64,000 nt of DNA from Mortierella sp. BCC40632 (lineage: Eukaryota > Mortierellomycota > Mortierellomycetes > Mortierellales > Mortierellaceae). Positions 23,105-35,989 of the stretch are shown here, in pieces. The position numbers and the translations under genes are program-made. Location: contig WAEK01000001.1 of NCBI GenBank assembly GCA_011634665.1, positions 2,850,001 to 2,914,000 on the forward strand, given 5' to 3'. The notes below the pieces were generated by a model. The model searched no databases and had not been told where the DNA came from. It saw only the letters and a program-made list of their open reading frames with translations. The first letter of the stretch is position 1. Every line of letters starts with the position of its first letter.

Positions 23105-25883
23105 ATGGTCAACACCGGTCCCACCACCTCCCTTGACGGCAAGATCGTCTACCCTTCTGCCCTTCGTACTGAAGTCAAGGATATTGTCCACGGTATCACT
23201 GTTGAGGATCCTTATCGCTGGCTCGAGGACCCTGATTCCAAGGAGACCGAGGTAAGCTCTTTTTTCTTATTTGGCCTAACAGGAAATGCGACCAAGCAAA
23301 CATCTTCCCACCCAATCGGGACGTACTAACAAATGTCTCCTCCCCCTAATTCTGCATCGCAGGCCTTTGTCAATGCCCAGAACGAGGTCACCAAAGAATT
23401 TTTGAACAAGTTTGATGCGCGCGACAAATTCAACGCTCGGTAAGTAGATTCGCAAAAACCGTCTTCCTGGAGAAAGAAAGAAGGAAAGAATCCACTTTTG
23501 TTGACCCGTTGTTTTGTATCCCTTCCTAATCACCTTCGCATCTTTTTTTTCCTTTGTCTATATCAAGTTTGACTGAGCTGTTCAACTACGAGAGATATTC
23601 TGCCCCTTACAAGCGTGGAGACTACTACTACTTTTTCCACAACTCGGGACTCCAGGCCCAGAACGTACTCTATCAGCAGGACAGCATTGAGGGCGAACGT
23701 CGTGTCTTCTTGGATCCTAACACGCTCGAAGAGGATGGTACGGCAGCCTTGAGCACCCATCGGTTCTCACACTCTGGAAAGTATTACGGATACGCCATTG
23801 CCAAGTCAGGTTCTGACTGGGTTACAATCTACCTCAAGGATGACAAGGGCAAGAACCTCGAAGACGTCATTGAGTGGGCAAAGTTTACCAACATTTCTTT
23901 TACCCATGATGACAAGGGCTTTTTCTACTCTGTACGTTCATTGATCACTCTTTCCCCTCCCTCCTCCCTTTTTTGGAATAGTTGGCGTCAAATATGGGAT
24001 GTGACCAATACGTTCGTATGGTACTTATCCAGCTTCCCTTCTTTTTTCCTCCCTTGGATCCTACTTCAATAGAGCTACGAAAAGCCCAATGTTGATAAGG
24101 AAAAGGCTGGTACGGAGACTGGTACCAACATCAACAAACGCCTCTTCTACCACAAGATTGGGACTCCTCAATCCAAGGATGTTCTCGTCTACCTCGACAC
24201 CTCCAACCCTACACACAGCCCTAGCGCCGAGGTCTCGGACGATGGCAAGTATATTCTCTTGACCATCAGCAAGGACTGCGACCCCGTCAACAAGCTTTAC
24301 ATTGTTGATCTCGAGGCGGCTGGAAACGTCATCAGCCGTGAGTGGCCAGTTAAAAAGGTCGTCGACAACTTTGATGCCCTGTACGACTACTTGACGAACG
24401 AGGGTTCAGTCTTTTACTTCCAGACCAACAAGGATGCTCCTCGCTACAAGATTGTCAAGTATGACTTGAACAAGCCTGATGAGGTAAACCATTCGCTTCC
24501 ATCTCTTTCCAGTTGGTTTTATTTTCCTCCCTCATGGATAGATCTTTTTTTTTTTTTTTTCGTTCTTTTCCTGACAAAGCTATTTTTCCTTTTCATGGAA
24601 CCAAATAGGGCTTTACTGATATTGTTCCCCAAGTCGAAGACGTGCTCAGCGGTTCGGTTGTCGTCAACAAGGACAAGCTTGTCCTCCAGTACATGCACGA
24701 TGTCAAGAGCTGTCTCTACATTCATGATCTGAGCACCGGCAAATTCTTGAACCAGATCAAGGTCCCTATCGGTACCATTTCGGGAGTCTCTGGACGCAAG
24801 GAAGACGACGAGTTTTTCTTCTCATTCACTTCGTACCTGACCCCTGGAACCATTTACCGTTACAACTTTGAGGCCCAGGATGAGGAGAAGCGTCTTTCGA
24901 TCTTTAGAGAGGCTGCGGTCAAGAACTTTGATAACACTTTGTTCGAGACCAAGCAAGTCTTTTATGAGAGCAAGGACGGTACCAAGATCCCAATGTTCAT
25001 CACTCACAAGAAGGTAAGAAAGAGAGAGAGAGATAACCCACTATGCATTTGTCCCGTGTCCGTTTTTTTTTTTTTTTTTTTTTTTTGTTATTCCTGCCTC
25101 TAACAGCACTTTCTTGCTTCTTTACTCGATAAATGATAGGGCTTGGTATTGGACGGCAACAACCCAGCTTTCTTGTACGGCTACGGAGGATTCTCGATCC
25201 CTATCGAGGCTGCATACAGCCCCTCGGCAGTGGTGTTTATGCAACATCTCGACGGAGTAGTCGCCTTTGCCAACTTGCGTGGAGGTGGAGAGTATGGAGA
25301 GGACTGGCACAAGGCCGGTATGTTGCTCAACAAGCAGAACGTCTTTGACGATTTCCAGCACGCCGCCAAGTACTTGATTCGCGAAAAATACACTCAACCC
25401 TCGCGACTTGCCATCAACGGAGGCTCGAACGGTGGTTTGCTCGTCGGTGCTTGTGTCAACCAGGCTCCCGAGTTGTTTGGAGCTGCTGTGGCGGATGTGG
25501 GCGTCTTGGACATGTTGCGATTCCACAAGTTCACGATTGGACACGCATGGCAATCGGACTATGGCTACCCCGATGACAATAAGGAGGACTTTTTGAATTT
25601 GTACAAGTACTCACCTCTGCACAACATTACGACCGACAAGCCCTACCCTTCTTTGGCCTTGTTCACGTCGAGCCATGATGACCGTGTGGTTCCACTTCAT
25701 TCGTTCAAGTATATTGCCGAGTTGCAGCACAAGGCAGGACCCTTGACCAAGAACCCATTGGTGATCCGTGTGGAGACCAAGGCAGGCCATGGTGCTGGCA
25801 AGCCCATCTCGAAGCGAATTGCTGAGACGACGGACAAGTTTTCGTTCATTGCCAGATCCATTGGAGCTGAATGGCGCGATTAA
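23105..25883 (+). CDS. Prolyl oligopeptidase (S9A family)
   Basis: Six exons, 23105-23251, 23363-23439, 23568-23931, 24073-24483, 24609-25013 and 25140-25883, give 715 aa, the usual length of the family. The enzyme cleaves short peptides after proline. The N-terminal segment ([13 protein letters not shown]) and a seven-bladed propeller region precede the alpha/beta-hydrolase domain. The catalytic triad is visible: Ser564 in GGSNGG, Asp649 in HDDRVVP and His685 in AGHGAG. No signal peptide follows the ATG, so a cytosolic enzyme is expected. However, the frame is open upstream of the ATG and would encode a basic, acid-free extension. AATAAA occurs 67 nt after the stop. Confidence 0.96.
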
Positions 25884-27295
25884 AGGAGTGTGCTGTATAT
25901 AGCCTTTCTATTCTCCTCTTTGAATAGTTTATACCATCCCTTCTGCGACAATAAAGGAGAACATTGCTGGAGAGAGAGAAAGTATTCGAATTGGACCGTT
26001 TTTTTATGTAAGTGCTTTTTCTTCTTCAGCTCTTGGTGTTTCTACAGAGGAACTGCGTGTGAGGGGAGGGAGAGGTGGATGCACGAGCTATTGACTCTGA
26101 GAGGATCATGGATGTAATGATGTGATAAAAGTAAAAAAAAATGGGGGTGTGGACTGAGGAGAGAAGAAGGCACGTGTGGGGAGACGGCGGTGGAGCTCCC
26201 TTTGGAGAAGAAAAGGCTCCCCTTTCTCCCTTTCCGTCTCGGGCAGGATCTCAGCCTGACCCTGGAGAGAGAACAGGAGAAGGTAGGGGGTGGTCAAATG
26301 AGAATAGAGGAGGCTTTTTATTTGGGTCTGGTCATCTCGAGAGTTCTTTTTTAATTTGGCCATTCATTTTAGCATCATTTGCATCAGCATCATTGGTATT
26401 CGATGGAGAGGAGGAGAGGGGAGCATCGGAGCATAAAAATCAAGTGGATGGTACAAGTTTGTGGACAAGCTTGGCCAGCAGTGTGGCAACATTAGGCACG
26501 GCTTTTCTCTCCTTCTCTCTCTCCCTGAAAACACTCTCCTGGGATGTGTTTCTGTGCATACCTGTGATAACGAGAAGAAGAGTAAAAAAAAAAGAAAACA
26601 CTCCCTATTTCATGTTGCTTCCCGTCAGCCCCAAGCTCAGGCGCTGCCCCTTCTTTCTTTGCGTTCTTCTTCGTTCGTTCCTTTTCTTCTTCTTCTTCTT
26701 CTTCTTCTTCTTCCTTATTTCTTTCTTGTGTTTTTTCTCTTTTCTGTCCCTATCTTTCTCTCTTTCTTTCTCTTTCTCTCTCTTTCTTTCCCCCATTCAC
26801 TTGTCCATCCACGCATGATTCCGTCCATTCATTGCTCTCAAACGCCATCATCGTTTTAAGGTTATTTTCTATCACCCCGAACTTGTTTCTCTTGGACGGG
26901 GACTAGGACGCCGCACTATAGGACAGAAACCAGCTTTGCCACAAGAACGCGTTTTTACAGAACGCAAAAGCCAGCACAGAACGGGACACGTCGTTTCTCT
27001 TTCGCGCGCGCTTTCTTTCTTTCTTTCTTTCTTTCTCTCTCTCTCTTTCTCTCTCTCTATCCCTCTGTCCCTCTGTCCCTCTATCTCTCTGTCTCTTTAT
27101 TACTTCCACCTCCAGCACAACCTATCCTACTAGTTTCTCTTCAACAAAAAGGACGCGGCTCGCCTCTAATCCTCACCTACTACCAACTCCTAATATAAAA
27201 AAAAGCAAAAGAAAAACAGGGCCACGGCCCACTTTCTCGCGTCTCTCGAACAAAAAAGAACCCACTTGCTACAACAACAAGAATACACAAATTAC
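25884..27295. other. Intergenic region before the alginate-lyase-like gene
   Basis: Holds a likely poly(A) signal of the oligopeptidase gene (25950-25955), a TTC microsatellite (about 26684-26713), TTTC repeats near 27009-27035 and a long CT-rich leader up to the lyase-like gene. Open frames are low-complexity. I see no gene. Confidence 0.5.
25950..25955 (+). terminator. Likely poly(A) signal of the prolyl oligopeptidase gene
   Basis: AATAAA on the sense strand, 67 nt after the stop codon. Confidence 0.5.
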
Positions 27296-29489
27296 ATGCC
27301 AACTAATTCGGGTCCGATCTTGCCATCGCACAACGTCCCCCATTTCAAGGACAAACCCATCGTCGGTGGCAGCAGCGTCGTTAGCATGGGACAAGGTGGA
27401 AGCAGTTTTTCCAGCGGAGGTAGAGGCAGTGGTACTGGTGGAGGTGGCAGTGGCGGGAGCGGTAGTGCCCCTGGTAGCCCCGGCGTATTCATCGGTCGGC
27501 TCACGCTCCGTCGAGCAATCCTCTATTCGGGCAGCTTCCTCTTTGTCTACATAATCGTCACCACCGTTCTGGGTCAAGGCAATTCCAATGCTGGTCGGCG
27601 CGGGGGCTTGCCCATTGGGCACCAGGACTTGAATGATCATGGCGACGGGACAGAATCTGGGAAAGACTTGAGGTTTGGCATGGACGATGGTTATCCACCC
27701 ATGCGACGGCCCGAACACGATCCTTATAACGACATTCATAATCCGATTCCAAATGGACCTCCTTTTGCGGGTCATGTCAATGGTGCCAACCGTGGACCTC
27801 CCTTGCCACCTGCTCCACCAGCACCTCCCTCTTCTCCAGAGAACCCAACCCGAAGTCGGCCACCCTCCTCGATCCAGGTCGAAGTAGACACAGAAGGCGA
27901 GGGCGAAGGACAAATCCACCATGGCTCAGGAACGGTTATGGTCGATGACGATGGTAACCTGATTTCAGGTGAAGAAGGCGAAGTAGAGTTGAGTGAAGTC
28001 GAAGCATTCTTGGCCAAGACAGCCTCTGCTCGCAAAGCCTCACCCGTGACCTACAGTCAGTTGATGTCGGCCAACCGACGGGAACGCGATTATGCGATCG
28101 CATTGATCATTCGAGAAGCCGATCTAGCCCTTCGTTCGACCGAGGTGTATTCGGTGACGAACAAGAACCAGACGGCCCCCTCGGGGGACATTCACGATTA
28201 TTTGTCCCTGTCCAAGTATTATTGGCCCAACAAAAAGACAGCGAGTGGGTTACCTTACAAGCGAGTCGATGGTCATGTCAATCCTGAGATTGAGACGGTT
28301 CGGGATTATCGGTTGATGAGGACCATGATCCGGGAGGTCCATATGATGGGAATGGCCTACCATTTCACGGGACGCAAAGAATTTGCAGACAAGTGTGCAT
28401 TCCGACTTCGAGAATGGTTCCTGGATGAAGAGACGTATATGAATCCCAACATCAACTATGGCAGTCTCAGAAAGGGAGAAAAGTTGGGTGCTCGCACAGG
28501 CGTTCTGGATATGTTTACCATCTTTCGGTAAGAAAGGGAGAGAGATATAGAGATAGAGAGAGAGGGGAAAAGGAGTAGGCACGGTCATTGCTTTTTTGTT
28601 GATGGCGTGTTTATTTATTTGATTGTTGACAAGTTGACTACTTTGGGCGATTTCTAACCCACATGGACAATTTTTTTTTTTTTTTTTTTTCACTTGGACA
28701 AAAAAAAAAAAAAAAAAAAATCCTCTATCTCATTCGCCCCCCTCTTACAGAGTATTTGATGCATTGCACTACTTGAAGCAGGAACCAACATGGCCCAAGG
28801 ATCTTGTTCCACAGCTCCAGGAGTGGTTCTCGCGTTACGTTGAATGGTTGGAAACGTCAACCTTGGCTCATGTGGAAAGACAAGGCAACAATAACCACGG
28901 AACCTATTTTGATGTACAGATCATTGGTATCTATCTCTTTTTGGGTCGGATCGATGATGCTCGTGCCGTAGCCCGTTCTGCGCTTCATACACGAATTGAT
29001 CCGCAGGTGACGGCAGAAGGAGCACAACCCGAAGAGATGGAACGCAAGACCTCTTGGTACTATTCAGTCTTTAATCTACAAGCCTTGATGACTTTGGCTC
29101 GATGGGGGGATGTTCTTGGGGTCGATATGTGGTTCTATGAAGGACCCAAGGGTCAGTCGATCAAGAAGGCAATTGATTATCTGTTACCGTTTTCTCTGAG
29201 TGGTGGAGAAGGATGGCCGGTCGAGAACCTCAAGGGATTTGATATGACAGATTATCTCAAATGCGTTCAGATTGCATGGTATATTTATGGTGATGAAAAG
29301 TATTTGGAGGCGATCGAGTATCTTCAACCTAGAGTAGAGAAGGATATGAATGAGGGCAAGATCAAGTCGATCAGTACCTACATGTGTGATATAAGCACCT
29401 TGCTTGGCGCGACCACTCGTGGAGGTCAGGGCTTTTATCTGGCACTGGTGCCTGACGTGATTTTTCTCTCTTCTTTTTATCGTATATAG
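27296..29489 (+). CDS. Membrane-anchored alginate-lyase-like (polyuronate lyase fold) protein
   Basis: Two exons, 27296-28527 and 28751-29489, give 656 aa. A Gly/Ser-rich N-terminus leads to one membrane helix (about 74-92), then a Pro/acid-rich linker to about 240. The rest resembles the Alginate_lyase family: RTGVLDMFTIFRVFDALHYL, the catalytic-type NNHGTYFD (458-465) and GGEGWPVENL. In such enzymes the Asn/His/Tyr residues support beta-elimination of uronic acids. The substrate here is unknown; uronic-acid polymers of the fungus's own wall are one possibility (inference). The topology suggests a type II protein with the catalytic part in the lumen or outside. The model starts at the first ATG in frame. 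Confidence 0.85.
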
Positions 29490-30244
29490 TATTTATAGAA
29501 AAAAAAAAAAAAAAAACACCCCTTTTGACTACAATCTCTCATTTTTAAACTAGTGTTCTTGTGTGTGTGGCAGAGCAACGTCTTTCTCACACACTTTAAA
29601 CTAGTGTCCTTGTTTGTGGCAGAGCAAAGTCCCTCATTTCCCCTATCCCCTTCCGACACGAGCTCTAGAGAACGAATTCTCCGTGTCTCTATTCTCCAAT
29701 CAGGGGAAGAAAAGAAGGAAGACATGACCGCAATGACAACAACAACAAAAGAAAAAAAAAGGTATTTGTATTTGTTATCTTTGTTTTTTTTAATCCATAT
29801 TTTGTTCTGTTTTGTTGTTGGCTTTGCTCCATACGAAAAGAAACGAGTTTGTGTGGATACGGGAGAGTGAGAGTGAGAGAGTGGGTGTGAGAGAGAGGGG
29901 AGTGCAGAGAGGAAAGAAGACACAAAAAGGCAAGCATTCCCCTAATCCCCTATCCCTCCCTCCCTTCCTCCTTCCATTCTCTATCCTCATGGCCTCATCC
30001 TGTCCGTGCGCCCCGGAGAAGGGTGTGTGGTGTGTGTGGGTGTGTTGTCTGGATCAGTGAGGAGGCCCAGTGGTGGTGGTGGTAGTGGTGGTAGTGGTGG
30101 TGGAGGAGAAAGTAGGGTGAGAGGGTAGGAAGGAGAAGGGTTGTTGTTGAAAGGGAATTGACGAGGAAAGAGAGAGAGGAAGAGAAAGAAAAGAAAAAGG
30201 GAAGAAAAAAAAAGGTTGCGAAAGAGAAAAAAGAGAAAGACGCT
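29490..30244. other. Convergent intergenic region with a duplicated 35-nt motif
   Basis: 3' sides of the lyase-like and A20/AN1 genes. It contains an A18 run (29499-29516), two near-identical copies of a motif beginning TTTAAACTAGTGT (29544 and 29595), GTG-rich repeats near 30070-30105 and purine tracts. No gene. Confidence 0.5.
29544..29630. repeat. Imperfect direct repeat, two copies
   Basis: Copies at 29544-29581 and 29595-29630 share TTTAAACTAGTGT, CTTG and TGGCAGAGCAA in the same order, with a few substitutions and a short length difference. This is a local tandem duplication in non-coding DNA. Confidence 0.75.
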
Positions 30245-31770
30245 CTATTCCTGGATACGAGTAAAGCTGCGTCCTCCCCGCGGCTTCTCGTTCAACTTTG
30301 GGTTGTTTTTCGTCAGTTGGTCCTTGCCCAGCTTTGCAAAGTCAAAGTCGCAGTCATGCTTGGTCGTTGCCTTGTGCGTGTCACAGAACACGAATTCTAG
30401 AGCCATTTAAACACATATTTATCAGTGATTAATTGCCATGTACCTTCTCTTCCAATGCAGCCCCGCCACTTCTTTCCTTTCTTTTTAAAAAAGAGAGCCA
30501 GTCCAGAGAGTGGGAACGAAACTGGATTGTCCCCCCTTTTGTTCTCTCTCTCTCTCTCTCTCTCGCCTCCCCTCGGTCCCCACTTCACCTCACTCCTCGC
30601 CCCATCCAAAAGGGCTTGGCTCTCACTCTCCCTTTCCGCTCTCTCAAAACGCAACAGGCACACACACACACACACAGCGCCATGCACGCCCAAATTGTCA
30701 ATAAAACGGGGATTCCTTACCACAACGGCACTTGTTGATAAGCTGCTTCGCCAGCGGGATCTATAAAGCAAGAGTAAAGAAAAAAAAAAGGAAAAGGAAA
30801 AGGAAAAAGGAAAAAAAAAAAGGTGTCCAGTCGGAAGGTTAGATGTTGGCCCTTTTTGAGTCCATATCACGGTCAGCCCTCGGCAACACAACCGATGAGT
30901 CGAACCACCATACAGACACTGCATGTCTCTCCCTCTCCCTCTTTCTTTGCGCTCTCTCCATCTACACGGCTGTCTAGTGCAGGCCGAGATGCGATCTCCT
31001 CTCTCTCTCTCTCTTACTCTTTTGCACCCCATTCTCTCATTCGGTGCTACCTCATCCTTGTGTTTTTATGCCTCATAAACTAGATGTTGGGGAGGGGGGT
31101 GCAACCGAGATGGTCGCCGCCGCATGCAAACATGCGCACATACACAACATAATATATAAACCCATGCACCCGTTTTTTCCCTTTAGGCACGTAATGCTGT
31201 GCACAATATGATTTTTTTTTTTTTTTACCTTTGCACGGCACAGGTAACAACGGCCCTTGTTCACCTGTGGAGGACGCTCGCCCGGTGCAAGTGATCCTTC
31301 CACAGTCTCTGATGCTGTCGATGTTGGGGTGCTGGCCCCACTATCCAGCGTAGGGGTTGACACGCTGCTGGTAGCCAGAGGTGTGAACGGGGAGGTCGAA
31401 GATGAGGCTGTGGCCTCATCAACCGTGGGCGCAGTCGTTGCGGCTGCTGCTGCTGCTGTGGTCGTTGTGGTCATTGTTGTGGTTGTGGTAGTGGCTGTGG
31501 AAGGTGATGGTGTCAAGGTCACTGAGGGTGCCAATCCCGCAGATGCTACCACAGGCAGGGAAGGTCCTGGCTGGGGGACAAGCTTTTCTGAAAGAACCCC
31601 CGAGCCGGCGGCGGGGCCTTTGTTGTTGTCGGCGGCGGGAGCAATACCTCCGGCCTTTTGCGTGAATTCCTTGTAGCATTTTGAACACAGATTGTTGTTC
31701 ATGGCGTTCCTATCGTTTGGGCGAGTCCAGAAGCGATCCGGAACATGGGAACAGAATGATAATTATGATG

Positions 31771-31809
<39 letters not shown>

Positions 31810-33136
31810 CGACAAAGGAGGACAAGATCACGTTAGTCGCGTGCACACTCACTGGGTCCAGGTGAGGAAGGGGTGTGTGTGTGTATGTGTGTGTGTATCT
31901 ATTTGTGTGTGTGCTCGTGTGTGCTCGTGTGTTTGCGTGTTCGTGTGTGAATGAGTGAGTGAGAGCGGGGTTCGTTTCGTTCACTCGTTCTCGTTTGTTT
32001 CGTTGATGTGCGTAAGTGGGTGAGTGAGTGAGTGAGTGAGTTGCGGAGCAGCAGCAGCCAAGCAGGCAGAGAAGGTCGTCGAACAAGAAACATGGCTTAT
32101 CGCTTCCGTCATCGATTCAAAAAAGCTGGGCTTCGTTCGTCTCTTCTCCAATGTCTCTCCACGTCCGTGTCTGTTGCAACAACAAGGAAAAAGGCTTTCG
32201 TGGTCGGCGGATGGTGGTCATACAAGCAGTCATCACAGAGACACAGAGACACACCAGGCGTGGTGCACGTAAGCACTCACAGTCAAGCCATAAAAAAATG
32301 TGTGAGAGAGAAAGAGAGCGAGAAGGAACGGGGGTGAAAGAGAAAGAGAGAGATAGAAAAGACAGCGGCAAGAGACGGTCCAGGGTGACGGAACAGACGA
32401 CCCACCAAGAGTCGCCGAAATAGGAGACTCTTTGAGACAGATGCTCGCTACAGGCAACTTGGCATGAGTTGGTCGACATTGTCCTGTGTCCCATCTGCTC
32501 CCCCGGTGCCTCTGGTCTGTTAAGGTGGAAAGAAGGAAAGAAAGAAAGAAAGAAAGAGAAGAGAAGAAAAAAAAAAAAAAAAAAAAAAAAAAAAGGAGTT
32601 GACTGTGTCCGACCGCAAAAGAGTATGAGGGTTGCAGCTGTATAAAAAGGGATGCAGGCCCAGGGATGCGTGGATCGTCGGATTCAAACCGATGACTCAC
32701 TCCAAAAGTTCATGCAAAGCTGGAGTACTGGCCGGTGTGGAAAGAAAAGCGGAACAGAGACAGCGGTGGTCAAATGGCGCTGGAGAGAGGAAGAGCGAAG
32801 AGAAAGAGAGGAGAAGGAGAGGGAGAAGGGAGGACTACAGCCTTTGCGGAAGGATGGAGGATAGGGACGAGTGGTCAAATAGAGTCCACTCAGGTGGGGA
32901 ATAGGAAAGAAGAGCAAGAGGCACAAGGGAGAGCAAGCACAAGGGAGGAGGAGGCAAGATAGGAGCGGCTGCATCGCGGGGCCGGGTCAGGGCCAGCAGG
33001 CGGGAAGAGGAGTGAGCAAGGGACGACAGAAGGGAGAAGAAGAAGACGACGAGAAGAAGGCGTACCCGTAGAAGCCGCAACCATTGGCGCAGTGGACGAC
33101 GGCCACTTTGTGAGCATGAGCGTTGTTGTCTTCCAT
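30245..33136 (-). CDS. A20/AN1-type zinc-finger (stress-associated) protein
   Basis: Four exons on the minus strand, 33136-33066, 31709-31229, 30760-30721 and 30396-30245, give 247 aa in phase. The A20 finger has Cys16, Cys20, Cys32 and Cys35; in this family it can bind ubiquitin. A Ser/Thr/Ala/Pro-rich linker fills about residues 45-170. The C-terminal AN1 finger shows Cys178, Cys181, Cys195, Cys197, Cys202, His205, His211 and Cys213, all eight ligands with the expected spacing. Plant and animal relatives act in stress responses and ubiquitin signalling; the role here is inferred. The first intron is 1,356 nt, the longest in the window, and is filled with simple repeats. It splits the A20 finger. 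Confidence 0.93.
31710..33065. other. Long repeat-filled intron of the A20/AN1 gene
   Basis: A 1,356-nt intron with donor GTACGC and acceptor AACGATAG. It contains A35 (31773-31807) and A28 (32567-32594) runs, a GT-rich stretch near 31875-31950 and GAGT repeats near 32018-32040. I saw no nested gene. Confidence 0.7.
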
Positions 33137-34827
33137 GGCGAGATTAAAGAGGAGGGGGAGGAGGATGGATGGAGAGGAAGAGAAGAAGAGGAGGAAGAAA
33201 GAAAGAGTCGGAGGTGAAGGCGCGGTGAGTGGTGGCGGAGGCAATTGAAGTTGGACTAGGAAGGTAAAAATGAGTAGATGGGGTTGATGGAGAGAGTAGG
33301 TGAGTAAGAGAGAGTGAGAGAGTGAGAGTGAGAGAGTGAGAGTGAGAGGGTAAGAGACAGTGAGTCTAAGAAAGAAGGAAGAGATAGAGAGAGAGAAGAA
33401 GAAGAAGAAGAAAAAAAAAAAAAAAAAAAAAAAAAGCGAGCAGGCGACGGAATGGGAATGGGGATGGAATGGCAGAGAGAAAGAGAGAAAGAGAGAAAAG
33501 GAGACGAACCTCAAGAGCGAGGAATTTATATGATTATTCGGCTCTCTTTCTCTTTTTCTCTCTTACTTTGCTGCTGCTCTCTTACTCTCTCTCTCTCTCT
33601 CTCTCTTCTTTTGACTCTCAACAACCACCTGATGATGCACTTTCCTATTCGTCCAGACCTTGGTTTACGACCTGCCTATCTGAATATGTCTGCCTGTCTG
33701 TCGGTCAATCTGTTGTCGGCCTGACCATCCTGCCCCGGCCAGATTTCGACCTGCCCGCCTGTTTCCGCTGCACTGTTGCCCACTTCGCAGCCCTGTGTCA
33801 CCACCGCCTACACCGTCTGGACACCCGCTCTCTCTCTCTCTCTCTCTCTCTCCCTTCCTTCTCCATCCCCCCATTGCCGCTGCCACCTGTCTGTCACCTT
33901 TTCCGCCACCCTTTGCTTCCTCCTCCTCTCTCAACTGCTCCGCCGCACATCCCATTGCCGCAGCCATCTTCAAATCACTTTTTTTTAGTACCACAGGTAC
34001 CCTTTCTATCAAGAGGGTTTGCCACTTCTCACTCTTTATCCATTCTCACTCTCACTCACTCACACACTCTCACACACACACACACACACTCACACGCACA
34101 CGCACACAGACACCACACTAACACTAACACTATACAGCACACACGTACCCAAGCATCTGTCAAATGGGACCACCAATGGGACACGCGCTTCTCCCCCGGA
34201 TCCAGTGTCTGCCCTGCAGTGTCCTCCTCTGGTCCAATGGAAAAGGACAAAGCCGTGCCTGCCCGTCTGCTCGGGCTGATCAGACAGCACCTCCAAGGGA
34301 CTCCTAGAAGGGGACACACCCACGGGGGACTAGGGGAGAGGAAGAAGAAGAAAGGACAAGTGGGAAGAAAGGTCCGTCCCATGACGGCACTCTGCATTCG
34401 CGCCTTTTTTTTTTTTCTTTTTCTTTTTTCCCTTCCTTGATTTTTCCTTTCCCCACCCTTTGGTTCTCTTTTCTTTTTCTTCCTTTGCTTTCGATCGTCG
34501 AGGCCACGCCCTTTTGGCAACGGCTGCCATCAGTCGGGAGAGGGAAAGGAGGGCTTAGTGGGAGGAGCATTCGTCTGATCAAGATCATGTCTGGACTATC
34601 CTCATCAGCACTTACTGTCTCTTTCTCTTTCTCTTTCTCTTTCTCTCTGTCTTTGTCTCTTGTGCTATGCTTTCGGTAAGAATAGCCTTCTCCCCCTTCC
34701 CTCTCTCCCCCTTTGGACTAACAACACCCGCCTTGACCCATTTATGGCTCCTCGGAACCAAAAAAAGAAATTGTAGACTAGGAGATTTTTTTTTTTTTTT
34801 CTATTTGTATTTGAATCGATTGAGTGA
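33137..34827. other. Promoter of the A20/AN1 gene and 3' side of the DCAF4-like gene
   Basis: GTGAGA minisatellite-like repeats near 33295-33360, an A run near 33412-33435, (CT)n near 33585-33605 and 33830-33852, and a CA-rich stretch near 34060-34110. Open frames on both strands are low complexity. No gene. Confidence 0.5.
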
Positions 34828-35951
34828 CTACTTCATCCCCCAGAACATGACTTTGCCCTCAGAAGTGGCCCAGAGTCCGGGTCGGTTCATGTCTTCCGAG
34901 AACCGAACACATATTCCTGTCGATCCCCCATCCTGCCCTGTAATTCTATGCTCGTTCCTACCACGCGCTCTATCGCCCTCCTCTCTACCCACCGATCGCT
35001 CAAAGTCCAAGATCCGCTGACCATCCTTCAAGGACCAAACAGAGATCTTTTCCTCCAAATTAGCAGCAGCCAACAATGTCTCTTCCTGATTGATATCAAA
35101 TTGCTTCCTGGCCTGTAGATCAAATTCAAAGACGGGTCCTCGAAGCTTTAGGATAGGGGTCGAGAAGCATAAAGGCGCTGACCCCGATCCTGATCCCAAT
35201 CCCGATCCGAATCCTGATCTTGATCCCTTCATGTCCTGGGCGTTATTCCCTTTTCTCGTCTCCTCCATTCCTTGCCATGCATGCCCTCGTCGACCCACAA
35301 ACCGCGTGTCCCACAGAGCAATCTCTCCATTCATCGCTCCAGTGACAAGCTGGTAATCCGAGATTCGTCGGATACATTGAACCGTCGATCCTTTGTGACC
35401 GATACCATTCAAGATCGAGGGCGTTCGCATTTTCCATGGTGCCTTGAGATTATGTCGGGATTCGGACGAGTGGTTGAGTGTTCCTGGACGCTTCAAGTCG
35501 TACACCATTACGGATCCGTTTCTACACCCAGCATAGATCATGTCCTCTCCACCGTTGGGTTCAAATTCGAGTGAAAACACATCGCTGCCTGTCCAGATGG
35601 TCGATACAGTTGGATGACGGATCGATGATAATGATGTTGTAGAGGAGGACGAGGAAGAGGAGGACGAGAGCCAGTCCTGGATCACGAGGAGTTTGTGGTT
35701 TGCTCCAATTGCCAACTTGCTCGACCCGGAAAGGGACAAATGCTTGTTATTGGAAGTAGAGAGAACACTTGTCCAGACATCTGATTTCTTGGGCGAATAC
35801 AACAAGATAGGAGGATCGGACGAAATTGTCGACGAGCTCGATGTCATGTCGAGATCCAGTTTCCGAACCTTGGCTGTTCCTGGCTGACCCACGAGGCCTG
35901 AGAAGGTGGTACTGCAGAGTTGTTATTATTAGTTTATGGACAAATGCACAT

Positions 35952-35989
<38 letters not shown>

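Noticed and set aside
32640..32720. tRNA-like B box (GGTTTGAATCC on the minus strand)
   Set aside because: The T stem has a mismatch, and no matching acceptor stem or A box was found at the right distance. It lies in an intron.
33469..34440. 323-codon plus-strand open frame
   Set aside because: Runs through microsatellites (CT, CA, poly-Lys codons) with no family resemblance.
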